A stretch of 47,556 nt of DNA from Fibrobacter sp. (GTDB lineage: Bacteria > Fibrobacterota > Fibrobacteria > Fibrobacterales > Fibrobacteraceae): contig JAILDK010000048.1 of assembly GCA_024689485.1 (NCBI GenBank), positions 1 through 47,556 of the forward strand, given 5' to 3'. Position numbers and translations under genes: made by a program. The notes beneath the pieces were generated by a model. That model saw only the letters and a program-made list of their open reading frames with translations. It was not told where the DNA came from and made no database searches. This document shows, in pieces, positions 1 through 7,361 of the stretch; the first letter of the stretch is position 1, and the number at the start of each line of letters is the position of its first letter.

Positions 1-96
1 ATCCTGCATGCCTTCGGTCTCAGGCGCCACTTCTGCAAAAGCGGAAGTTCCCATCAGAGCACAGAGCATCATCCAAAATTTCATTTGCTTGATCAT
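1..96 (-). CDS. Secreted protein, N-terminal fragment (runs off the window)
   Basis: Only the first 32 codons are in the window and the gene continues past position 1. Translation from the ATG at 96 gives a short basic start, a hydrophobic stretch (FWMMLCALMGTSAFA) and a signal peptidase-like A-F-A site, so the product is probably exported. A good ribosome binding site (AGGAG, 6 nt before the ATG) supports this start; a second in-frame ATG lies at 84. It starts 9 bp after the stop of the preceding gene and is probably the last visible member of the fmt-rsmB operon. No function can be assigned from so little sequence. Confidence 0.6.
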   Translation of the reverse strand, partial: MIKQMKFWMMLCALMGTSAFAEVAPETEGMQD

Positions 97-105
97 GCGA
101 GTCTC

Positions 106-669
106 CTACCAAAGATTCCGTTGCAGATAAAATCCAAACCACGCTGTCTCGGAATTTTCAGGCGCGGTCCAGAGCGTTTCGAAATAAATCTTCGCACCCA
201 CACGCCAAGCATCCCAAGTCACAATCGGCAAATTCAAACGGGCGTAGAATCCAAATTCCGATTCATTGTCAGCAAGCGACGAGTTCGCCACATTACCGCC
301 TTCGTCATCGGCACGCATCCACACACAGCTAAAGCCTGCGCCAAAAGCCACCGGCTTCACGAACGGCAACGGATAATCCACACCGACACGTCCATTGAAC
401 TGATGGATCCCAGCATAATCCACATCGCCCTTCGTCGTCAAATACGAATAACCAAATTGCACGACGCCGATCAAGCTTTGAAAATACGTGTAGTTTAATT
501 CTAAAAGGCCGTAATAGGAATCGTCCAGATTCCGATTGGCGTCATCGAGCAAATACAAAGCGCCACCTTCTACAGCAAGCGAAACATGGTCAAATTCGAC
601 AGACGTCGAATCTTCCCCAGCCCAGAGCGTTGCCAAGGCAAGCATTACGGCGATTAGAATTTTTTTCAT
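106..669 (-). CDS. Small outer-membrane beta-barrel-like protein
   Basis: This is a 187-residue protein with a clear signal peptide (MKKILIAVMLALATLWA, cleavage near residue 17). The mature part is rich in alternating aromatic and polar residues (for example YYGLLELNYTYF and WFGFYLQRNLW) and ends in an aromatic residue, as outer-membrane barrels usually do. Family and function are not recognised. The start overlaps the end of rsmB by 4 bp (ATGA), so it is translationally coupled to that gene. The link to an rRNA methyltransferase is probably only operonic. Confidence 0.6.
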   Translation of the reverse strand: MKKILIAVMLALATLWAGEDSTSVEFDHVSLAVEGGALYLLDDANRNLDDSYYGLLELNYTYFQSLIGVVQFGYSYLTTKGDVDYAGIHQFNGRVGVDYPLPFVKPVAFGAGFSCVWMRADDEGGNVANSSLADNESEFGFYARLNLPIVTWDAWRVGAKIYFETLWTAPENSETAWFGFYLQRNLW

Positions 670-1913
670 GATTTTCTCCGAAGGGATGCAGCAAAGAAGT
701 GATCCAGTCCAAAGGCATTCTGGCCGATGTGAATCGCTTCTTTCTTTTCGAAATCGGGGTGTTTTTCTAAGAACTTCTGCACGACCTTGTCGGTTTCGGC
801 ACGGTCCGGGCTACAGGTGGCGTAAACCAGTTCGCCGCCCTTTTTCACCGCGGCGCTCGAAGCTTCCAAAATTTCAAACTGGAGCTTCGGCAGTTCCTTC
901 AAGTCGTTTTGCGTCAAACGGTACTTGACTTCCGGACGACGGGAAAGAACACCCAGGTTGCTGCACGGAACGTCGAGCAGCACACGGTCAAACTTTTCCA
1001 CAAACTCGGACTTCGTCGCATCGACCGTCTGCACTTCCACATTGGAAATTTTTAAACGCTTCGCCAAGTCAACCATCGGGCGCAAACGTTCTTCCGAAGC
1101 GTCCGAAGCTAAAATCTTCGCCGTCGGATTGTCTTCGGCAAGGAGCGCGGACTTTCCGCCCGGAGCCGCACAAGCGTCCCAAACAGACATGCCTTCTTCC
1201 ACGTTCAACAGGCGAGCGACTTCGTAAGCAGCCGGATTCTGTACCGAGAACAGTCCCTTTTCAAAGGAAGCGCTCTTCAAAAGTTCACCGAGGTGCGGTT
1301 CATTTGCGCCTTCGATCACTTCCAGATAACGATCCTTGTAAATGCGGCCCGAAAGCATCAACTTTTCTTTCAAATCCGCAGCGGAAATTTTCTGCGTGTT
1401 CACACGGATCCACTGACTCGGACGTTCCACCGTTTCCTTCGCAAATTCTTCTGCATGGGCAGAACCGTAGCAGTCGAGCAGGCGACGGACGATCCATTCC
1501 GGAAGGGAATATTCAATGCTGATGCGTTGCACGTTCTGCGCCGGAAGTGCGGGCAAGCCATCTCTTTCGAGACCACGCAAAACTCCGTTCACAAGCTTCA
1601 CAGAACCTTCGCCAAGGCTTGCACGCCGAGCGAGTTCCGCACTTGAATCCACCGCGGCATGGCTCGGCACGTTCATAAAGAAGATCTGGTAAATGCCCAT
1701 TTCCAGAACGCACTGCACTTCCACACTCGGCATCCGATGGACATTCTTTTTAATCGCATGCTGCAGACGCAAATGGCGTCTGCACACGCCCAGGGCGAGT
1801 TCTTTCGCAAACGGCGAAAGAGCATGCTCCCGCAACAGGGTTCCGTTCTTGATCCAATCGATCAGAGCATAAAGCGCCGAAAGGCGTTCCTTTAAGCTAT
1901 CGTCTTGAAGCAC
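666..1913 (-). CDS. rsmB: 16S rRNA m5C methyltransferase RsmB/Sun family
   Basis: The product transfers a methyl group from S-adenosylmethionine to a cytosine of 16S rRNA (C967 in E. coli). The 415 residues match the family: a NusB-like helical N-terminal domain (about 1-130), then a Rossmann methyltransferase domain. Visible motifs are DACAAPGGKS (246-255, SAM binding), DVPCSNLG (314-321) and YATCSPDRAE (364-373), with both family cysteines (C317 and C367) present. The start is GTG, preceded by AGGA at good spacing, and overlaps the end of fmt by 22 bp. The fmt-rsmB order is common in bacteria and supports both calls. RsmF-type relatives are possible, but the NusB-like domain favours RsmB. 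Confidence 0.93.
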   Translation of the reverse strand: MLQDDSLKERLSALYALIDWIKNGTLLREHALSPFAKELALGVCRRHLRLQHAIKKNVHRMPSVEVQCVLEMGIYQIFFMNVPSHAAVDSSAELARRASLGEGSVKLVNGVLRGLERDGLPALPAQNVQRISIEYSLPEWIVRRLLDCYGSAHAEEFAKETVERPSQWIRVNTQKISAADLKEKLMLSGRIYKDRYLEVIEGANEPHLGELLKSASFEKGLFSVQNPAAYEVARLLNVEEGMSVWDACAAPGGKSALLAEDNPTAKILASDASEERLRPMVDLAKRLKISNVEVQTVDATKSEFVEKFDRVLLDVPCSNLGVLSRRPEVKYRLTQNDLKELPKLQFEILEASSAAVKKGGELVYATCSPDRAETDKVVQKFLEKHPDFEKKEAIHIGQNAFGLDHFFAASLRRKS

Positions 1914-2830
1914 AGGTTATCCTTATCCTTCTTTTGAATTCCGCGGAGGAAGTCAGCCGCCGGCATGGCGCGCTTTCCTTCGAGCTGAATTTCTGTCACT
2001 TCGAGGACCCCGTTCGAGGTTCCCACATAAAGCTTTTCTTTGTCGCCGCGGGCTTCGCCCGGATTCAGCCAGGTGCTGTGATGCGGAATCGTTTTGCGGA
2101 AGTAAGCGGTCTTTCCGTTGAACGAGCAGAATCCACCCGGCCACGGATAAAAGGCGCGGATACGGTTGTGAATTTCAAGAGCCGACAGGTTAAAGTCGAT
2201 TTTGCCGTCATCCTTTTTGAGCTTCGGAGCGGGGGAAGCCTTTTCATGTTCCTGCGGCGGGAGCTCTTCGATATTGCCGTATGCGATGCGGTCGAGCGCC
2301 TTGTCCAAAGCTTCACAGCCCGGTTCCACCATCTTGTTCAGTACATCTTCCGACGTGTCGAAAAGTTCAATTGGGAATTCACGCTGTTCGAGGAGCGGAC
2401 CATGGTCCATTTTTTCGTCGAGCAAAAAGACGCTAACACCAGTCTTTGCGTCGCCACTGGCGATCGCCCACTGCACAGGCGCCGCACCACGGTATTTCGG
2501 AAGCAAGCTGCCATGCACATTCACCGCGCCAAACTTGGCACAGCCAAGCACGCGCTTCGGCAAAATGGAAAATGCAACGACCACAAAAAGGTCCGCCTTG
2601 TAACGTTCCAAATCCAGAGCGAAAGATTCTTCCTTCACCGAAACCGGCTGCAAAACAGGAAGTCCAAGTTCCAAAGCCTTGTTCTTCACCGGAGGAGCCG
2701 TTAAAACACGTCCACGTCCCACCGGGCGATCGGGCTGCGTCACCACAGCCACCACTTCATGCGGGCCTTTGCTTAAATGATCCAAAAAATGTGCCGCGAA
2801 ATCCGGCGTACCCATAAAAACAATTCTCAT
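1892..2830 (-). CDS. fmt: Methionyl-tRNA formyltransferase
   Basis: The product formylates initiator Met-tRNA using 10-formyltetrahydrofolate. The family start MRIVFMGTPDF is intact, followed by the catalytic region VNVHGSLLPKYRGAAPVQWA with the expected Asn, His and downstream Asp (SGD), and a C-terminal OB-like domain. The length is 312 residues from the ATG at 2830. The frame stays open further upstream to 2860, but that stretch lies inside a terminator hairpin, so 2830 (or the ATG at 2836) is preferred. No clear Shine-Dalgarno precedes it. It overlaps rsmB downstream by 22 bp. Confidence 0.95.
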   Translation of the reverse strand: MRIVFMGTPDFAAHFLDHLSKGPHEVVAVVTQPDRPVGRGRVLTAPPVKNKALELGLPVLQPVSVKEESFALDLERYKADLFVVVAFSILPKRVLGCAKFGAVNVHGSLLPKYRGAAPVQWAIASGDAKTGVSVFLLDEKMDHGPLLEQREFPIELFDTSEDVLNKMVEPGCEALDKALDRIAYGNIEELPPQEHEKASPAPKLKKDDGKIDFNLSALEIHNRIRAFYPWPGGFCSFNGKTAYFRKTIPHHSTWLNPGEARGDKEKLYVGTSNGVLEVTEIQLEGKRAMPAADFLRGIQKKDKDNLCFKTIA

Positions 2831-2837
2831 GCCCATA

Positions 2838-2871
2838 AAAATAGAAAACCGCCCCGACAAATTCGGAGCGG
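2838..2871 (-). terminator. Intrinsic terminator after the M18 peptidase gene, abutting fmt
   Basis: A 9-bp stem (2849-2857 paired with 2863-2871, one G-U pair) with a 5-nt loop is followed on the minus strand by a U-rich run (TTTTCTATTTT). It lies 20 bp past the aminopeptidase stop and ends 7 bp before the fmt ATG. That leaves almost no room for a separate fmt promoter or ribosome binding site. Confidence 0.8.
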
Positions 2872-2890
2872 CTTTTCAGAAGAGCTTCGA

Positions 2891-4135
2891 TTACGCCTGG
2901 TAAAAAACATGCATCAATTTTCGCATTCCATCGTGATCGGCAACAGCACTCATTTCACGGATGCTGTGCATCGAAAGAATCGCCTCGCCCAAATCGACCG
3001 TCGGAATTCCGAGTTCCGCCGAAAGATGCGGTCCCACGGTACTGCCACACGGCATGTCGTTACGGCTCACAAAAGTCTGCAACGGAATCTGATTTTGCAG
3101 GCAGAGCATTTTCACGACCGCATTCGACTGCGCTTCGCTCGCATAACGTTTTTTCGCATTCGTCTTCAGCACAATTCCCTTGCCGAGAATCGGCGAATGG
3201 TTCGGTTCCATTTTTTCCACGTAAGCGGGATGCGTCGCATGGGCCACATCCAACGAAAGCAGAATCGAATCGGAAAGCTTTCCTAGCATTTCCCCGTGAG
3301 AAATTCCACCGTTTGCCGCCACACGTTCAAGCATCGCCTCGGCAAAATTTCCCGCTGCACCGGTGCGCGTTTCCGAACCGATTTCTTCATTGTCAAAGAA
3401 GAACGCTCCGCGCACCTGTTCCGAAGCTTCCGACTGCGAAACAAGACCGTCCAAAATCGCTTCACAAGAAAGCAAATTGTCCAATCGTCCCGAGTAAATC
3501 CATTCCTTCGAAAGACCGCCAAGCGCTGCAGGTTGAGCATCAAAAAGTTGCATTTCAAAGTCGATGATTTTCGCGCCGACTTCTTCTTCAAGGCTCGTCA
3601 CAAAAAGCTTGGAAGCGGAGCCGCTCAAGCAGGCGTTCAAATGGTTCTGCGGATTCACCTGGAATCCGGTATCGTTTACGCCGCGGTTCAAATGAATCGC
3701 AAGTTCGGGCACTCGACAAAGCGTACTCATCCGCACAAGCCGTTTTTCCAGTTTATCCCGATTCTGCACCATGGCAATGCCCGCAATTCCCAAGTCGCGA
3801 TCGAACCAAGTATTGATCAGGGCTCCGCCGTAAACTTCCGGATGAATCAAATGGAATCCCGCCACATTTTTGTCAGGATTCGGCGTGATTTTTAAAGCCG
3901 GAAAATCCGTATGCGCCGAAGTCAAACGGAAGCGCGTTTCCGAAGTCCATTTACACGGTGTGCGAAAAGCGAAAATCGCCGCGCCGCGCTTTACAAAATA
4001 AGCGCTGTTCAGAGAAAGTTCCCAAGGCTCGGCTTCCAAAAGCTCTACAAATCCCTGCGATTGCAGTTCCTTTGCCAAATTTGCCGCCGCATGCCAAGGC
4101 GTTACAGAATCGTTCAAAAAATTCAACAGATCCAT
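2891..4135 (-). CDS. M18 family metallo-aminopeptidase
   Basis: This is a cytosolic dinuclear zinc aminopeptidase that removes N-terminal residues, usually acidic or neutral ones. At 414 residues it has the usual M18 length. Visible family signatures are the metal-binding SAHTDFP near residue 94, WFDRDL, GRLDNL, the glutamate pair in FFDNEEIGS, DVAHATHP, CGSTVGP, and the C-terminal metal-binding histidine in LSMHSIRE. The start has a good ribosome binding site (AAAGGAAG). It is transcribed divergently from birA with only 53 bp between the starts and ends in a strong terminator. Confidence 0.92.
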   Translation of the reverse strand: MDLLNFLNDSVTPWHAAANLAKELQSQGFVELLEAEPWELSLNSAYFVKRGAAIFAFRTPCKWTSETRFRLTSAHTDFPALKITPNPDKNVAGFHLIHPEVYGGALINTWFDRDLGIAGIAMVQNRDKLEKRLVRMSTLCRVPELAIHLNRGVNDTGFQVNPQNHLNACLSGSASKLFVTSLEEEVGAKIIDFEMQLFDAQPAALGGLSKEWIYSGRLDNLLSCEAILDGLVSQSEASEQVRGAFFFDNEEIGSETRTGAAGNFAEAMLERVAANGGISHGEMLGKLSDSILLSLDVAHATHPAYVEKMEPNHSPILGKGIVLKTNAKKRYASEAQSNAVVKMLCLQNQIPLQTFVSRNDMPCGSTVGPHLSAELGIPTVDLGEAILSMHSIREMSAVADHDGMRKLMHVFYQA

Positions 4136-4188
4136 GAATCTTCCTTTCTTACTGATCTCTCTTTGAAATTAAAATTATTATTGCGCAT

Positions 4189-4971
4189 ATGAATGATATT
4201 TTTTCCGTAGAACGTCCTTTCTCCGAATGGGAAATCACCGGTTTTGCAAACCGAAAAGCCCATCTCTACTCCAAACTGACAAGCACTCACCGCTACAGCA
4301 AGGAAAACATTTCGGAATTCGACGTCGGCGACGTTCTGGTGGCCGATTCGCAGTCGAACGGTCGCGGCAGACATGAACGCACCTGGCTTTCGCCCGAAGG
4401 AAAAAATCTCTACTTCAACATTCTCTATTCGCTCGAAGGTTTTTTACCGCAGCAGTACCCGCAGCTGATGCAGATTACCGCGATTTCCCTCGCCCAGGTT
4501 TTTAGAACGATCGGGGTGAACGCGAGCGTCAAATGGCCTAACGACATTCTTTGCGAAAGGAAAAAGTTTTGCGGCATGATTTCGGAAATTCTCGTGAAAG
4601 ACGGAAAGAAGATTCTCACGACGGGCATCGGAATCGATGTGAATGCGACTGCAGAAGATTTGGGCGAAATCGAACGTCCCGTGACAAGCCTTCGACTGAT
4701 TTTGGGCAAGCCTCTGAACCGCGAAGTTTTACTGCAAGAAATCCTTCAAAAGCTCGAAGAAGCGATTGAGATTGCACACGTCCAAGGCGTTGCGCCGTGG
4801 ATTGCGGAATGGCGTAAAATGGACCAATTTATTGGGCATTCCGCAAGAATGGTCGAAGGAAAAGATGTCGTCGAAGGCACGATCCTCGACATCAACGAAG
4901 ACGGAAGCCTGCTATTCCGCAAAACGGACGGCTCTATCATCAGCCGTTACACAGGCGACCTTGAAATTTAA
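4189..4971 (+). CDS. birA: Biotin--[acetyl-CoA-carboxylase] ligase
   Basis: The product activates biotin to biotinyl-AMP and attaches it to the biotin carrier domain of acetyl-CoA carboxylase and related enzymes. The 260 residues contain the adenylate-binding GRGRHERTW loop (residues 59-67), KWPNDI, a GIGIDVN-type segment and a C-terminal SH3-like domain (about 210-260). There is no N-terminal helix-turn-helix, so it is a monofunctional group I ligase and should not repress biotin genes. No convincing Shine-Dalgarno precedes the ATG. It is an isolated plus-strand gene between minus-strand neighbours. Confidence 0.93.
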   Translation: MNDIFSVERPFSEWEITGFANRKAHLYSKLTSTHRYSKENISEFDVGDVLVADSQSNGRGRHERTWLSPEGKNLYFNILYSLEGFLPQQYPQLMQITAISLAQVFRTIGVNASVKWPNDILCERKKFCGMISEILVKDGKKILTTGIGIDVNATAEDLGEIERPVTSLRLILGKPLNREVLLQEILQKLEEAIEIAHVQGVAPWIAEWRKMDQFIGHSARMVEGKDVVEGTILDINEDGSLLFRKTDGSIISRYTGDLEI

Positions 4972-4985
4972 GCGACCCGCTTAAA
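4967..4985. repeat. Perfect inverted repeat between convergent genes
   Basis: TTTAAGCG, a 3-nt spacer, and CGCTTAAA form a perfect 8-bp inverted repeat that includes the birA stop codon. It sits in the 17-bp gap between convergent birA and the small membrane protein gene. There is no U-tract on either strand, so it is only a weak candidate for transcription stop or mRNA 3' end protection. Confidence 0.4.
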
Positions 4986-4988
4986 GCC

Positions 4989-5186
4989 TTAACGGTCCTG
5001 CTTATTCTTAAAATAAAAGTTCCCGGCGAGAGCGATTGCAAGCAGAACGATAAAAACGTTCAGCGCCTTATTCGCCGATTCTTCCGGAATAAATCCGAAT
5101 TCAATCCCGAGTACATCGATCAGGGCTAAGAGCGCAATCCAAATCGCGGTGCGCTGGCAAACTTTGCGCTTATCATCGTAACGCAT
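4989..5186 (-). CDS. Small two-helix membrane protein
   Basis: This 65-residue protein has a basic N-terminus (MRYDDKRK) followed by two hydrophobic segments (about residues 13-29 and 41-57) and a short charged tail, so it is an inner-membrane helical hairpin. The ATG at 5186 is preferred to upstream starts because it has a near-ideal ribosome binding site (GGGAGGAG, 6-7 nt away). It begins 14 bp before the end of the UbiA-type gene, so it is coupled to the quinone cluster. The family is not recognised. A role beside the prenyltransferase is only suggested by position. Confidence 0.65.
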   Translation of the reverse strand: MRYDDKRKVCQRTAIWIALLALIDVLGIEFGFIPEESANKALNVFIVLLAIALAGNFYFKNKQDR

Positions 5187-6072
5187 TGACGTCTCCTCCC
5201 AAAAGAATCCACACGACCAGTCCAAGCATCACCAGGACACTGATGCCCACATTCGCCAAAAAGAAGTCCCGGTTCATCGCATCCAGATCATCGGATTTGC
5301 GGAACAGGTGAATGTAAAGGATCGCGACCGCCATCAAAGCGAACACGCTCCACCAGGCGATTCCCATCTGCCAGTAAATTCCAAAGATCACGCATAATGC
5401 AAGCATCGCCAAATGGCTCGCCAAGGCAATCTTCAAAGCCTTTGCACGGCCAAAACGCGCAGGCACCGAATGCAGCCCCTGCTTCTTGTCGATTTCTTCA
5501 TCCTGCGTCGCATAGATAATGTCAAAGCCGCCCATCCAAAGCATCAGAATGAACATCAAAAAAATTGGGAACGCGGCGAATTCCCCACGGACCGCAATCC
5601 AGGCGCCAAGCGGGCTCATTCCAATGGCAAAGCCCAAGTACCAATGGCAAAGCCAAGAAAAGCGCTTCCAGTACGAATAAAAAGCGAGAGCGCAAAGCAC
5701 CGGGAACGAGAAGATTCCCGCCAACGGATTCAAAAGCCAAGCAAACGCGCAAAAGAGAACCGCATTCACCGCAATAAAACCGATGACCGCCTTTTTCGAA
5801 AGGGCGCCCGTCACCAGGTGACGCTTTGCCGTGCGCGGATTTTCCGCATCGATTTTTGCATCCACCAGACGGTTGAACGACATCGAACTATTGCGAGCCG
5901 TCACCATGCAACCGACAATCAGCAGCACGAGCTTTGCAATTTCCCAAGCCGCCATATCGCGAAAACCATTCGCCGCCACCCACATGGAACCGATCGCGAA
6001 AGGCATCGCAAAAAGCGAATGGCTAAAGCGCACCATGTGACCGTATTCCACAATCTTCGAAAGAGCACTCAT
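5173..6072 (-). CDS. mqnP: UbiA-family aromatic prenyltransferase (MqnP-type, menaquinone synthesis)
   Basis: This 299-residue protein has about eight or nine membrane helices and both aspartate-rich UbiA motifs: NRLVDAKIDAENPRTAKR (residues 67-84) and DIIYATQDEEIDKKQG (about 184-199). It would attach a polyprenyl chain to an aromatic acid in the inner membrane. Plain sequence cannot separate UbiA from MqnP. Two other futalosine-pathway genes (mqnB and mqnD) are in this window and the downstream methyltransferase is here, so prenylation of dihydroxynaphthoate for menaquinone is the better reading. The start overlaps the UbiX-type gene by 4 bp (ATGA). Confidence 0.85.
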   Translation of the reverse strand: MSALSKIVEYGHMVRFSHSLFAMPFAIGSMWVAANGFRDMAAWEIAKLVLLIVGCMVTARNSSMSFNRLVDAKIDAENPRTAKRHLVTGALSKKAVIGFIAVNAVLFCAFAWLLNPLAGIFSFPVLCALAFYSYWKRFSWLCHWYLGFAIGMSPLGAWIAVRGEFAAFPIFLMFILMLWMGGFDIIYATQDEEIDKKQGLHSVPARFGRAKALKIALASHLAMLALCVIFGIYWQMGIAWWSVFALMAVAILYIHLFRKSDDLDAMNRDFFLANVGISVLVMLGLVVWILLGGDVNALR

Positions 6073-6623
6073 TTTTTAGAACCCCATTCTGGGACAATTG
6101 TATTCGGAACATTCAAATGATTCAAAATCTTTGCGACGACCGTATCCGCCAAGTCTTCTATCGTCTGAGGCTTTGCGTAAAAATGCGGACTCGCCGGAAT
6201 CACGACTGCACCGGCAAGCGTCAGCTGTTCCATATTCTTCAAATGGATCAGATTGTACGGCATTTCCCGCGGAACAACGACCAGCTTTCGACGTTCTTTA
6301 AGGCATACGTCCGCAGCACGGGTCAGCAGATTATCCGCAATGCCGTTCGCCATTTTTCCGAGCGTTCCCATGGAACACGGCACCACGACCATCCCCGCAA
6401 ACGCGGAACTTCCGCTAGCGCAGCTCGCAAAAAAATCCTTCACATTCAAAATTTCGTCGGCTTTCGAAAGCGCCGCCATCTGACCTTCAAACTCGGCGAC
6501 TTCTTTCCCCGCATCCGTCAGCATCAGCGAAACAGAATGCCCAGCCTTTTGCAAATAATGCAACGTTCTTGCCGCATAGATCGCGCCCGAAGCGCCTGTA
6601 ACGCCTAGCAAGAAACGGCTCAT
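6069..6623 (-). CDS. ubiX: UbiX-type flavin prenyltransferase
   Basis: This 184-residue flavoprotein makes prenylated FMN, the cofactor of UbiD-type decarboxylases. The family start LLGVTGASGAIYA (FMN binding), the central VVVPCSMGTLGKMANGIADN segment, and VVVPREMPYNLIHLKNM are all present. The start is the ATG at 6623, which overlaps the menG stop as ATGA; a longer open frame to 6674 lacks family similarity. In the futalosine pathway the UbiX/UbiD pair is called MqnM/MqnL, which fits this operon. No UbiD-type gene is visible here. Confidence 0.9.
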   Translation of the reverse strand: MSRFLLGVTGASGAIYAARTLHYLQKAGHSVSLMLTDAGKEVAEFEGQMAALSKADEILNVKDFFASCASGSSAFAGMVVVPCSMGTLGKMANGIADNLLTRAADVCLKERRKLVVVPREMPYNLIHLKNMEQLTLAGAVVIPASPHFYAKPQTIEDLADTVVAKILNHLNVPNTIVPEWGSKK

Positions 6624-7309
6624 GCCAAAGCCTTTTTCTGCAAAAGGACACGGTATGCAATACCAAAGAAGCATGGCTTCACCGACACAACGTCAAAGCC
6701 TTTTTCTTCTGCGAGAGCGCAAAAATCCTTTACCGGCAAAAAGCGCAAAATGGAATTGACCAAATATTCATACGCATCGCGCTTCCCGCTAAAGATTGCC
6801 CCGAGCAGCGGAATAAAAAGAGGCGCAAGCCGCTTGTAAAAGAAGCGGTTAAAAGCCTGCCGCGGCGAAAAGAATTCAAGCACCATCAGGTATCCGCCCG
6901 GAACGAGGACGCGGCAAGATTCCACAAGTCCCCCTTCCGCATTCGGCAAATTGCGCATGCCAAAGCCGTTCAACACCACATCAAAAGTGTTGTCCAAAAA
7001 AGGCATCTGCATCGCATCGAGCTGCACAGGCTTAGCGGAGGTTTTCTTTCCCTTCGCATGCTGAAGCATTCCGAACGAAAAATCGCCAAGGATCGCCTGC
7101 GTCGGTTTTCCCACAATACGTTCAAATTCTACGGCAAAATCTCCCGTGCCACCGCAAAGGTCCAAAAGGCGTTTTCCTGCACCGCGTTTTTTGAGTTCGC
7201 GGCAACACGCCTTTCTCCATAAAATGTCTTGAAAGCAGCTCAGCGTATGATTCAAAAAATCATAGCGTTTCGAAATATCGTCGAACATTTTACGCACAGG
7301 AGAAAACAT
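6620..7309 (-). CDS. menG: Demethylmenaquinone methyltransferase (MenG/UbiE)
   Basis: This SAM-dependent methyltransferase carries out the last step of menaquinone synthesis. In 229 residues it shows the family start KMFDDISKRYDFLNHTLS (8-25), SAM motif I LLDLCGGTGDF, the FGMRNLPN segment, and the VLVPGGYLMVLEFF segment. The ATG at 7309 lies inside the 3' arm of a terminator-like hairpin and lacks a clear Shine-Dalgarno. The next ATG (7288) has none either, and an in-frame stop lies just upstream. It is the first gene of the menG-ubiX-mqnP operon, 52 bp after the CotH gene. Confidence 0.9.
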   Translation of the reverse strand: MFSPVRKMFDDISKRYDFLNHTLSCFQDILWRKACCRELKKRGAGKRLLDLCGGTGDFAVEFERIVGKPTQAILGDFSFGMLQHAKGKKTSAKPVQLDAMQMPFLDNTFDVVLNGFGMRNLPNAEGGLVESCRVLVPGGYLMVLEFFSPRQAFNRFFYKRLAPLFIPLLGAIFSGKRDAYEYLVNSILRFLPVKDFCALAEEKGFDVVSVKPCFFGIAYRVLLQKKALA

Positions 7310-7337
7310 GCCCAGAATCTAGAAAAATTCCGGGCAT
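7308..7337 (-). terminator. Terminator-like hairpin overlapping the menG start codon
   Basis: An 11-bp stem (7327-7337 paired with 7308-7318, one G-U pair) with an 8-nt loop lies 24 bp past the CotH stop. The 3' arm ends inside the menG ATG, and the U-rich stretch that would follow (TTTTCT) is menG codons 2-3. It probably ends the CotH transcript, and any read-through RNA would have the menG start folded into the stem. Confidence 0.65.
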
Positions 7338-7361
7338 GGATTTCTAAAGGCTTCGACTGTC

